64,000 nucleotides of DNA, from contig JAUCBJ010005572.1 in assembly GCA_032718475.1 (NCBI GenBank), positions 1-64,000 on the forward strand. The letters are read 5' to 3'. Under the pieces are notes generated by a model, which did no database searches, was not told the origin of the DNA, and saw only the letters and a list, made by a program, of their open reading frames with translations. The position numbers were made by a program, and so were the translations under genes. The DNA is from Nemertoderma westbladi (lineage: Eukaryota; Xenacoelomorpha; Nemertodermatida; Nemertodermatidae). Below are positions 1 to 10,468 of the stretch, piece by piece (within the stretch, counting starts at the first letter, position 1; each line of letters begins with the position of its first letter).

Positions 1-559
1 CTGCTAACTGTTTACTGAAGTCGTCTTGCTTCTCTTGAAGATTTTCCAACTCCAGTTGGATGATCTCTTCAGCCGCTTTTCGTTCTACTTCCGCCACTGC
101 TGCCGCTTTTGCCTCTGCTGCTGCCGCTTTTGCCTCTGCCGCTGCCGCTGTTCGTTCTGCTTCCGCCACTGCTGCCGCTTTTGCCGCTGCCGCTGCCGCT
201 TTTGCCTCTGCCGCTGCCGCTTTTCTTTCTGCCTCTGCCACTGCTGCTATCTTTCTGTCTTCTATACGCTTTTTCCTTACTTGTTCTTCCCTTTCTCTAG
301 CGATGCGGAGTTGTTCATCGAATTGAGCTTGGTTCGCCGCTAACCTATCCACATCAATCGCATCTAACACAAGTTTGGCTCCTTCGCTATTAGGGCTAAG
401 TCCATCTAGTCTTCTCCGCAACTCTTCATCACCTACGAAACGCTGATAGTCTGACAGATAGATGTCAATAGCATCTCTCTTATGCGGTTTCTCTGCTGTC
501 ACTTCGCTCTCGGTTGTATCTAGTAGACTGTCTGACAGGTTCTGCTTTGCGTCAGACAT
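1..559 (-). CDS. Partial coiled-coil protein, runs off the left edge
   Basis: Read on the minus strand, an ATG at 559-557 opens a frame that stays free of stops for 186 codons to the window edge. The first 60 or so residues are mixed and charged. Next come Glu/Arg/Lys-rich helix sequence and then an Ala-rich stretch built from in-frame repeats of AAAAEAKAAA-type units, which should form a long coiled coil. The repeats come from a DNA tandem repeat of GCCGCTGCCGCTTTT type at about 100-240. I do not recognise the family. The N-terminal coiled-coil plan resembles the first ORF of the LTR elements further right, so a Gag-like protein of another retroelement is one possibility. A host coiled-coil protein is the alternative. 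The opposite-strand frames here look like shadows of the repeat. Confidence 0.5.
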   Translation of the reverse strand, partial: MSDAKQNLSDSLLDTTESEVTAEKPHKRDAIDIYLSDYQRFVGDEELRRRLDGLSPNSEGAKLVLDAIDVDRLAANQAQFDEQLRIAREREEQVRKKRIEDRKIAAVAEAERKAAAAEAKAAAAAAKAAAVAEAERTAAAAEAKAAAAEAKAAAVAEVERKAAEEIIQLELENLQEKQDDFSKQLA

Positions 560-690
560 GCTTATGTGTACAGTTGAATGTCTACTGCTGTATTACAGTC
601 TAAGCAAGTCTAGTAATTCAGTATTAACTGCTAGCCTAGTAATTAATTACCGATACTGCTACTCAGTGTAGCGTGATATATATATAATAT

Positions 691-1066
691 ATTAGAATAC
701 CGGTATGCTTATAGTATATATAAGTATTATTACAGACTAGGTTTATCTCAGAATACCGGTATAATTTTAGCACAAATATATATAAATATATAACAGGCCT
801 ATCGGAATACCGGTATACAGCTCACAGTTTGTAGCATATATAATTCTGGACTAGAATTAATTACAAGTACCGGTATAATTTCAGCCTAAATTTATAGAAA
901 TAAAGATAATAGGCCTATCGTAAATACCGGTATGCAGTTTACACTTATAGTGTATATATATAAGTATAATTACAAACTAGAATTAATTACAGAATACCGG
1001 TATGATTTCAACCTAAAATTTATAGAAATAAATATAATAAGCCTACTGTAAATACCGGTATATCAA
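691..1066. repeat. ACCGGTAT-containing tandem repeat
   Basis: Seven ACCGGTAT-type palindromic cores occur at about 699, 755, 809, 869, 926, 996 and 1054, each with AT-rich flanks such as ATAGGCCTATCG. Spacing alternates, giving a dimeric unit of roughly 110-128 bp present about three times. No protein-coding potential is seen. It lies just upstream of the start of the minus-strand ORF, so it could be part of that ORF's promoter or LTR, but this is inference. Confidence 0.6.
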
Positions 1067-1989
1067 TTATTTTAAATAACTGAATTTCTGAATTTCAAGG
1101 GTTACTTGTTACTTTACTTACTTTATTACCGTTATTTGAACAGTAGTCCAACTGATATTGGGACCTAATGGTTGTATGGTAGGCCTACTATTTATAAATC
1201 GTTAGATTTGATTTATAATATATATTTATACCCGTTTGAATGGGTTTTGTCTATGTTTGAAATAAATGTTATTATTTCTGGGGAGTAATCACTACACAAA
1301 GCGGTGCGCTTTCAGTGAAGTGTTACGTATAGGACACTAAAACAAATAATTCTAATTTACCTAAGTTACTTAATACTACAGATTACGTACAATTCGGGTT
1401 GAGATTACAATCTCTAAATAAACACAAAAATTTACAAAAACACAAAATACGAATTTTTAGGGTAATTTTACAAGAAGTCTACAAACCAGCCTAACAAAGG
1501 GTTAGAAAACCGGTTATTACAACGGACAGAGTACTACGGTATTTGAAATAATAAGTAGTAGTAAATACACTGCGTTGTCTAGATAGGAAAATACCACCGC
1601 CTGACGACCTATAGCCGTATCGCTATAGGTTCTACGTTATGTATCACGGAGTGTTCCTACCTAGAAGTTAATAGAGCTAATCGAATGTGCCTATCAACCA
1701 CTTTACAACACAAATATAATGCCTACACTAATTATTCTCGGAAAGCACTGTACACTAAACCCTAAATTAGGTACGAGTACTTGTACAACAGATAATCAGT
1801 AATTAAATATACTTGAACAGCTAAAAGAACCACGGCATCTGCTGGAGTGACCGATGCACAAAATCACCAGTCTTTACCTACGCCGAGCAGCCCGTGTAGT
1901 ACCGGGGTTAATTTAACTATAGCGGTATGTATAACAAACACAATTACTGTAGGAACAAACTTGGGGAATGAATGTTGCGGATAATCGCA
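1067..1989. other. Non-coding stretch
   Basis: This AT-rich sequence holds no convincing ORF, RNA gene or repeat that I can identify. It could belong to the 5' region or LTR of a retroelement whose coding part starts at 559 and runs left. The second LTR would lie outside the window, so this cannot be tested here. Confidence 0.4.
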
Positions 1990-2570
1990 TAAACTCTGAA
2001 TAATAAATATTACGCTACGCGTACAAACTACTCAAACAAAATACAGACCGAACACTGACAGACTACTATCAAGCCTAAACAAACTACGGTATATGCAGAC
2101 TCCGAAATGATTAGGGAGTATGCGCTCTAACCCAGTAGTGCGACTTATTCTTTAGTTGGGGGATTACCTTACAGCGTTCGCTGCCCCTACTGCCTAATCG
2201 TACTTAATCGGACAGATGATCTACACACGCGGCAATCCGTTCAGACCTAATAACAGCCAGACAACTATCCAGCCTACAAATTATCTAAATAAAATTATAC
2301 GCTACCCGTACAGACTTACACAAACAAAGTACAGACTAAACGATGGCAGACTACTCTCAAGCCTAAATAAACTACAGGACATGCAGACTCCGAAATGATT
2401 AGGGAGTATGCGCTCTAACCCAGTAGTGCGACTTATTCTTTAGTTGGGGGTTTACCTTACCGCATTGGCTGCCCTTACTTCCTAACCGTACTTAATCGGA
2501 CAAGGGCTCTACACACACTGTAACTCGTTCGGACTTAACAGCAATCAGACAACAGCTCAGCCTACAAATT
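1990..2570. repeat. 288-bp tandem duplication
   Basis: Two adjacent copies of a unit of about 288 bp can be aligned. The block TCCGAAATGATTAGGGAG occurs near 2101 and 2389, followed in both copies by GCGCTCTAACCCAGTAGTGC and a TTAGTTGGGGG motif. The copies differ by scattered substitutions and small indels, so the duplication is not recent. The function is unknown. Confidence 0.65.
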
Positions 2571-4167
2571 GTCTGTACAATCTGATCAGGTTTACACGCC
2601 TTCTGTTCAATACTGGCCTACAAACAAATAAAACTTGACAGAAATAAGTAGAAATCTCAATAAAAAACCAGGGCTGCAGTCCCTGATTAATTATTAAGGC
2701 CTACTGGTATATAATTATCAAAATCGAATAATACTGCTGTACCTGTACTGCTGTAGGTACCGGTCCGGGTAGTTAGGTAGTCAGGCCTACTGGTACCGGT
2801 TCTGGCAGTTGGGCCTACTGACCTACAGATGTACCGGTTGACCGGTACTTTCAACTTTATTGCTTACTGCAATAAAGAAGCTATATCCTTTAATGTTCGC
2901 GCTTTCAGACCTTTGGCAGTTTAACCCACCAAATTAAGATGTCTTCTAGATATTAAATCTGTTTTTAGTCTATGACAAGTATTTGATTCACTACACTAGT
3001 CGAAACCAATCCGTGCGCGACCATTCACCCGCTGGAGATTCCCGGGAGATTGGGTTCGACGGTTTAATTTTGTTGCTATGTAAGCCTAATGTATTATTCG
3101 ACTGACTGTATTATATAATCTCTGACAATATTATTCACCTTCGGGAATATTAACAGTTCCTTTAGGACGTGGCGCTTTATCTACATAAACAGAGTTATGA
3201 CTTAAACTACTCACAACGATATGGCTTAATTATAATTCACATATATGGCGCATTCTTTAGGAATGCTTCTTTAACAGACTCACTCATACACAATGCTGCA
3301 CAATACTGCACACTAATCTGCCAATCTTCACTGATTTTAGTCACATATAAAAGGAACACAGGCTGACTCATGTAGGGTCTATCAAATAACATTAGATTCA
3401 CTTCAAACCACTTTAACATAAGTCACAATCGTTTATCTGTAACCCTTCTCTCTTACCTTCGGTATATCAAGAATATTGGGTTTCGGGGTTGTTTATCGTT
3501 ATTCCAAATATAATAATTCATCAACCATATTATGAAGAACTGACGGTAAATAGCAGTATAAAACAACAATGAAAACACTGATTGCTATGAGTTTGCAATG
3601 TTTCAGCAGTCAGCATGTATGATCAGTTAGCAGTAGTCTTTAGGTATGTAGTCCGCAGTGAGATATTTACAGAGTGATATTTATCAGTTAAAGGATATAT
3701 GCCCTTTATAATTAAACCTACCAGTGTACGACTAAAAAACAGTACAGCACAAAATACTTCCAAGCCGTTCTTTCTTTGGCTCAAGACTGAATGTAAACAC
3801 TGCACATAGGCATTGCGTCATTTCTCGGAAATTTTCTGTACAAGGAGCCACAAAAACGCTCTCATTGGCTGACTGAACTGAGAGACGCCGTAGAACAAAG
3901 GAAATCAACACGTATGAATGTCAGCTGTTAACCGTAGTCATAGTAACTACTGTTCAAGAGTAGCTATCACCCCTTTGCGTCACGAATTGCCATAGAATCA
4001 TAAAATATGCCTTTCACAGTACACATATGGAGGAAATAGGTCTTAGATCCTCTAAAAACACCGATACAGCAATAATACGGTCTCTTACACTTATTAAATC
4101 AACTACAGAGTATTTTAATGTAAAAGATAATAAAAATAACGGGGCAATTCAGCAAAGGCTTTTACAG
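2571..4167. other. Non-coding stretch
   Basis: Only short ORFs of up to 65 codons are present, with no recognisable domains. I see no RNA gene. A run of ACCGGT motifs near 2755-2850 echoes the repeat at 691-1066. Confidence 0.4.
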
Positions 4168-4755
4168 ATCTCATGGTCAGCCATACACAGTGTCGGCAGA
4201 CCCAGCTACATAGCGCCCTCAGACCCCACCGTCAACCATGCACAGTGTCGGCAGACCCAGCTACATAGCGCCATAAGATCTCATGGTCAACCATGCACAG
4301 TGTCGGCAGACCCAGCAACATAGCGCCCTCAGATATCATGGACAACCATACACAGTGTCGGCAGACCCAGCAACATTGCGCCCTCAGATCTCATGGTCAG
4401 CCATACACAGTGTCGGCAGACCCAGCAACATAGCGCCCCCAGATCTCGCGGTCAACCATACACAGTGGCGGCAGACCCAGCAACATTGCGCCCTCAGATC
4501 TCATGGTCAGCCATACACAGTGTCGGCAGACCCAGGTACATAGCGCCCTCAGACCTCACCGTCAACCATGCACAGTGTCGGCAGACCCAGCAACATAGCG
4601 CCCTCAGATCTCATGGTCAACCATACACAGGGTCGGCAGACCCATCGACATAGCGCCCTCAGACCTCATGGTCAGCCATACACAGTGTCGGCAGACCCAG
4701 CTACATAGCGCCCTCAGACCTCACCGTCAACCATGCACAGTGTCGGCAGCCCCGC
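4168..4755. repeat. 55-bp minisatellite, about 11 copies
   Basis: The core CAGTGTCGGCAGACCCAG recurs exactly every 55 bp from about 4188 to 4740, with variants such as CAGTGGCGG and CAGGGTCGG. Each unit also carries a CATAGCGCCCTCAGA block. Because 55 is not a multiple of three, the array creates overlapping ORFs in all frames, which are artefacts. The same unit occurs in reverse complement at 41611-42115, so it is a dispersed family. Confidence 0.9.
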
Positions 4756-6323
4756 GTTTGATGAAAGTTATTGGCTGACCACATCACAACGTATATTCTC
4801 ACCAGCAGTTTGCTACATTACAATGTTGTGAACAGGTAGTCCCCCGGGAGAAAACAGTGCCCGCAATCTTCAGAGGGCGTCAATGCAGGGTGATGCAGGG
4901 TTTTAGCAATGAGCAACATCATAGGCAAAGTTGTGATCCTATATAGTTAATAACCCTATAGGCCATCATTAGGCAAAGTAGTCTTTGCTGACGACTTCTC
5001 TTGTGCTCCTCGATAAACCGTCATCAGCATATGGTTGACATCGCTAGCGCGTTGCAAAAACTCGATAAATTTCAGTTCTAATCCTATCCCACAGAGGTAC
5101 AATGAGTCCTAATTTCAATGTGCCCCCCCCCCCCCCCCATCCTACTGGCCAATAAATATAAAAATACAGAATAGGATGGATTTTTCATTTGGTATGCCAA
5201 GTTTGTAATTTGGGAAATGCATTCCTACAGTAATGAGTTTGCTTGTAATCTTTACTTGAAAGTTGAAACAGTTGAGTTTTATTGGCAAACTAAACAAACA
5301 GTCTGCGACAGGAATTATAATACGCCGATTTTACAATATGATGAAGCTACAAAGAATTTAGGCATTGAACATATTATATTACCTCACTTATTGGTGTGTA
5401 ACATCGAATAGCCCCATAGTTTTTTTACACGGAAAAGGACAGGCTGTTACTGTAACCTCGTGCTGTCCAGCACGAGGCCAGATTCAGGGGATAACAGCTA
5501 GTTACATAACGGTTATCTATCCAGACTAATGCGTTTCCCCGAGATCCACAACTCATCACGAACCCTTTGCCCCGTTCTAACTTCGGCTTCAAGAACTACC
5601 AAAAGCTGGGGTTCTAGGCCCCCCAACAGGTCGTCTTAGCCAAGATCCCCTGACACGCAACGAGTTTCTACGGTATTTTTCCATGGAATCTGTGTTATGC
5701 AGAAATGTGTCAACCCCACACAACACCATTTCGAGAAAATTGAGTTTGAAGTTCCTGACCACAAATCAAATCCGGGCAAGTTCCCAGATGAAGAGAATTA
5801 ATACTTTCGGACTGTTTGATGTAAACTTAACTGTTTGACAGTAAAGTATTGTTTGTTTGATATAAATTAATATGATCCCTTCAATTATTCTGGAATTATG
5901 AGCATTTTGTGGCGTAACACATTTCTGCAAAATTGTTTTTGTTCATTAGACATTTTGTTAAAACATGTTAAACCACATTTTCGGTTTTTTTTGCTGTTCC
6001 CAGTGACTTTAACACTGCTAACTTAGCAATCCAAAACCCAGTTCCTCCACCCCCGTCCGTACTATTATATTAATGACAAAAAATTGACTTTTTATTTCCT
6101 TGCATTGTGGTGTACTAATGAGTAATCTAAGGTGAAGTAACAAAAGGCAAAAAAAAAAATAAAGAAAGATGGATAGCCCTACACAAAGACGGTTTTATGC
6201 CTGGGTACACGCATTGATAAATGCACCCGAAGGACTAGAAGTTACATACCCATAATTCATTCCGAAACGACCGCAGATGGTGTGATTAAAAGTATAGTTA
6301 ACCGCCATATGAAAGTACACGAA
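4756..6323. other. Non-coding stretch with a C16 run
   Basis: A homopolymer of 16 C lies at 5123-5138. An imperfect palindrome around CTCGTGCTG/CAGCACGAG is present near 5458-5474. The 64-codon frame at 5217 has no recognisable domain. I see no RNA gene. Confidence 0.4.
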
Positions 6324-6822
6324 GTGGGGACTTCGCGCAGCACGAAGTTGGCAGAGCCTTAGCGAATTGACACTGTTAGGGGGTAGGTCAATTTATGCAA
6401 ATAGTCACGTTGGCCCTCTAGCGGCAGACTGGAGAACTGCAGATGGATTCGCCTCCTTTGAAAGTCACAGCTAATGGTCTAATACATATCTGCCAAGTTT
6501 CAGCTTAAACGGATTAAAAGCAAAGAAATGGGAGGGCATTTAATGTTTAGACATGTGGCCCTCTAGCGGGAGACCATTGCACTGATGGTGTCTGAAAGTC
6601 TCTCAAAAATCTCAACTTTTGCTCATATTGATACCTACAAATTTTCAACTTGGCAGCTTTAAATCCGACAAAGTTATTAGCATGTCAAAATCGTAACGAC
6701 GACGACAACGACGACGACGACAACGACGACGACGACGACGACGACAACTATTTGCATAAATTGACCCACCCCCTAACAGTGTCAATTCGCTAAGGCTCCG
6801 CCAACTTCGTGGCTCGCCCCAC
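6324..6822. mobile_element. MITE-like element with about 80-bp inverted repeats
   Basis: The left arm (from 6324) and the reverse complement of the right arm (to 6822) share GTGGGG, then ACGAAGTTGGC, GAGCCTTAGCGAATTGACAC, TGTTAGGGGGT and TCAATTTATGCAAATAGT, with few differences over about 80 bp. The interior holds no transposase. It carries two GGCCCTCTAGCGG motifs (about 6411 and 6551) and a GAC/AAC microsatellite at about 6697-6748, which produces an arginine-rich pseudo-ORF. A partial relative sits at 43103-43215. The superfamily is not clear because no target-site duplication could be fixed. Confidence 0.75.
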
Positions 6823-8558
6823 AACATGGAGGGACAGAGCAACTACTGTATGACGGAAATAAGATGGAATAAAACAAATTAAATCCATGAGGAACTTACA
6901 CAAAGTAATTTACTATTACAGCGAACAACAACAGTACAATAATACTGACCAGAGAATTATTCGGTGATAGAGACTCTTACTCTAAACGAACATGAACATG
7001 GAAAGTAGCCTTAGAAGTGTCTAGCTAGAGTATTCTGAAAGAGATGGGTGGAGTAATACATACCCCCACATTGCCACATTACACAAACACAATACCTACA
7101 TCTACTGCAGATAGCATTTTTTTCAAGTAAAATAGAAACACAGAAACAACACCGATACAGTAAAATTATTTAATAAATATTTACCGGTGCATATTCAACC
7201 AATTTGAATTCCACACTGTTGGTTTGGAAATAAAATATGGGAATATACAGTATGTCATAAACTAATGCAATGGGTTCATGTAATAGTCCACAATCATTGT
7301 TTTTCTTATAAAAATCATGGCTTTTCTAGTAGACTACATTTAAAAGTTAAGAGTAATGTTGGTTAAATCATTTGTGCAGAATTCATTCTTAGTGCCGCAT
7401 AGGAGAATGTGTCTTTACTGTAAATATCACACGGTCGCATTTCGTAATGACACCATTGTGGCTCTTCCACATTCCCCTTTACACTAATAAGTTTTACACC
7501 TGGCCTACCTATTTACATGTATGTTTACATGTAAACAATGTAAGTTGTAATGTAATTATGCTGTAAGAATGTCAATGTAAGTTACATGTTTACAATGTAT
7601 AAATGTGTTGTACTATATTTTGGGCGTATTAATATTTTGTATATGTGGAACGTATACAATCTACGTCTACGAATAACAATAAAAATAATATTATTATGCA
7701 TATTTATGCTGAATGTAAATAATTGTAATCGGGAATCTTCCATTGAAATAATATTGAAGAAAAACTATCTGGAACAAACACACGCACACCTGGAGCAACT
7801 AAATTCGTATTCGTTTTTTGCTTTTCAAGGCAACATAATTGTGTATAATTTGTTTACTTTTTGGAAAATCATCAATAATGCCAGTTGGGCATCAGTCGAA
7901 TTATTGATAACAACAACATTACCTCACAAAATCTGTCAAAACATTTACTAGCTACTCCCCATGCTCGGTATAATGCAAGTAACTGACGGACCATAAACAC
8001 ATTTTGATGATTTTAACAGTCTACACGGTACATTAGCAAAAATTGTGCAAAACTCTGTTAATTTTTCAGTTTAATATGTAGTTTCAATTGGGAGCCATAT
8101 TAAAGGATGCTAATGGTATAGCCGGAGTCAGTCAGTATGCCGAGGAAGAGGTATGGCCTTGTATCATTACCATCGTCTATGCATGTAATGGGGTATCACA
8201 TAGGTTAATGCACGATATTTAACAAGTTTCCCGACTCTTGGATATATAAATATTGATGAGAATTGAAGTTAAGATACAGAACAACTCATTTATCGAATGT
8301 CAATACAATTTGTCTTAAGCCAGTAACTTTTATCTTTAAACTTTTAACTTACTGTAATTGTGTTTTAATAATCAGACTTCTTAATATCACATTGTCAGGA
8401 GTACATTTTTACAGTACAAGAAACAGATCCCACCCTAAAAAAAAGAAGCCCAGAAATATCAAGTTATTGACTTACCAAATTTTGATGAAAATGCATTAAA
8501 ATTCATAGAACATGATTCAATAATAATAATATTATTTTCAAAAAAAAGTCACAATTTC
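6823..8558. other. Non-coding stretch
   Basis: The longest frame, 121 codons at 7586-7951, is AT-rich, low in complexity and has no recognisable domain, so I do not call it a gene. I see no RNA gene. Its right end carries the CCAAG target sequence (8559-8563) of the gypsy insertion. Confidence 0.4.
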
Positions 8559-8563
8559 CCAAG

Positions 8564-8714
8564 TGTACAAAATACAGAAATACAATAGTGTGCTAAAGTA
8601 TGTAATGTAGCCCAAACTACCAGCAACAGAGCAATCAGCAGAGATCAGTACATTGCTGTAGGCCTATGAGTCTGAGTGTGTTGAGTATGGGGCGAGCCAC
8701 GCGGTATCACCACA
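8564..8714 (-). repeat. 3' LTR of the gypsy element
   Basis: This 151-bp LTR starts TGTACAAAATACAG and ends ATCACCACA on the plus strand, so it has TG...CA ends. It matches the copy at 13303-13453 base for base from TACAAAAT onward as far as I can read. At 151 bp it is short for a gypsy LTR. Confidence 0.9.
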
Positions 8715-8724
8715 CCCCCTTTCT
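8715..8724 (-). other. Polypurine tract of the gypsy element
   Basis: On the minus strand the sequence AGAAAGGGGG directly precedes the 3' LTR start TGTGGTGATACC. This is the expected position and composition for the plus-strand primer of an LTR retrotransposon. Confidence 0.8.
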
Positions 8725-8759
8725 AGCATTGACACCGTAGTGCTGGCAATGCTATCAGT

Positions 8760-10468
8760 CTATAGTCTGCGGGGTGGGCGTCTCACCCGCCGTGGGTAGC
8801 TGCGCCGCGGGGGCTCCACCTGAGTTTCGAGCTCTGGGCTCCACGTGACGGTGCGTGGTGGCCGCGGTGGTGGTGGCGCTGGTTCTGGAGCCAGCTGCGG
8901 TTCCAGGTGTGGCGCCGAGGTGTCTGGCAATAGAAGGCGCCGGTTGCGGACCAGGGTGCGTCCCGAGGGTGTTCGAACCCTGTATTTGCGGTTGGGTGCA
9001 ACTTCCACTACCACACCCATGCGGTCCCAGCGCTTGGTGGTGGGGTGTTGTATGCGGACAGGTGTTCCCAGGGGAAGGGGTGTCAGGGCCTTGGTGCCCT
9101 GGTTGTAGCGCCTGACTTGCGCCGCCTGTAGTGAAGGGAGGACCTTGTCCAGGTGCGCCCGCGTTGCCTGGTGGGTTGCCGCGAATGCCGAGTGGTGCGT
9201 GGGAACCCGCGTCCGCGTTGGGTGGCCAAAGAGGATCTCGGCCGGTGACTTCCCATGCTCCCGAGGGGAGTTGCGGAGTTCCAGGAGCCCCTCCTGGAAC
9301 CGCGGATTCGTTGTGGAGCCGCCGGTCTTGCTAAGGAGGCCCTTGATGGCCTTGACGGCGGACTCTGTGAGGCCGTTTCCCTGGGGGTATTCTGGTGATG
9401 ACGTCACCGGGATTACCCCCCAGTCGTGGAGGAAGTCGATGAAGGAGGCGGCGGTAAACTGAGTGCCGCCGTCGGACCGGAAGTGGGTGGGGACCCCGAA
9501 CCGAACGAATAGTTCCCGTAGGTTGTCCGGAATGTCCGCCGTCTTTGCTGCTGTTGGGGAGGAGGTGACGGGGTGCACCTCGGGCCACCCGGAGTAGCGG
9601 TCGACGAGCACCAGGAAGTCCGTCCCGTTGAGGGCGAAGAAGTCCCCTGAGACTGACTCAAAGGGGCGGGTTGCTGGGGCGTCGGCCGTGGCCATGGGTT
9701 CCTTGGCCTGGCTGGACTGGTGGTCCATACAGGCGCCGCACGCAGTGACGGTGGTCCTGACGTCATTGGTAATGCCCGGCCAGTAGACGCACTGGCGGGC
9801 GCGCCGGAGCGTTTTCTCCACACCCTGGTGCGGCGCGTGGAGTCGTCGTAGGATGTCGCGACGGGACTCCGTCGGGACGACGATTCGTTGCCCCAACAGG
9901 ACGAGACTCTGGTCCGTGGTGAGGGAGTCTCTGATGGACCAATAGGGGGCCAGAGCGCCCTCGTTGGGTTTGTGGGCGGGAAACCCCGTCTCGATGGCCG
10001 ACCGTAACGCAGTGTAGTTGGTGTCGGCGTCGGCTGTCCGCGACAGCGTGAGTAGAACTGGGTCAGCGAGGCGGTCCGACTCGTCGTCGAGTTGGGCCGC
10101 CATGGACGCGGTGATCGAGTGGAGACAGTACGCCATCTCGCCATCGTCGACTACGTCCCGCGGGGAGGGGTCGTCCACGGGGGACCGGGAGAGCACGTCC
10201 GGAATGCGGTGCTCCTTTCCCTTGCGCCACACCATCTTGAAGGAGTAGGGGAGGAGTCGCGTTTTGAGGCGCTGGAGGCGTGTATTGTCGGTTGCGTCGA
10301 CAGTGTAGCGGTCAATAATAGTGACCAGGGGTGGTGGTCGACCACTAGGGTGTACTGTGGGAGGCCGAGGAGGTATAGACGACATTTCTCGGTTGCCCAC
10401 ACTACCGCGAGTAGTTCCAACTCCACCATCGCGTACCGAGATTCCGTCTCGGTAGCGAACCGCGATCC
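8760..10468 (-). pseudogene. Gypsy RNase H C-terminal part and integrase
   Basis: The 8760 frame encodes the end of RNase H and a complete-looking integrase. The HHCC zinc-binding region (HAPHQG followed by CGAC) lies around 9720-9840. Catalytic residues are D in SGDFF, D in SDGGTQF and E in LTESAVK, the last two 35 residues apart, as expected for a retroviral-type DDE core. The C-terminus is Pro/Arg-rich. Upstream, RNase H is split: after the stop at 10469-10471 the earlier frame reopens (MVELELLAVVW, about 10429) and then shifts near 10330-10340 into the integrase frame. The integrase core itself shows no break. Confidence 0.85.

Noticed and set aside
26-343. Plus-strand Cys/Leu/Ala-rich ORFs in three frames
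   Set aside because: They mirror an Ala/Glu/Lys coiled-coil repeat encoded on the minus strand, which has the longer open frame with an ATG.
4027-4653. Overlapping ORFs with QCRQTQ-type repeats
   Set aside because: Generated by a 55-bp minisatellite whose length is not a multiple of three; the same peptide appears in successive frames.
5440-5660. GC-rich patch as an rRNA or structured RNA fragment
   Set aside because: I could not match it to any conserved rRNA or snRNA segment and only one small palindrome is present.
6645-6842. Arginine-rich minus-strand ORF
   Set aside because: It is translation of a GAC/AAC microsatellite inside a MITE.
7586-7951. 121-codon ORF as a host gene
   Set aside because: AT-rich, Ile/Asn/Leu-biased, no recognisable domain, and no supporting context.
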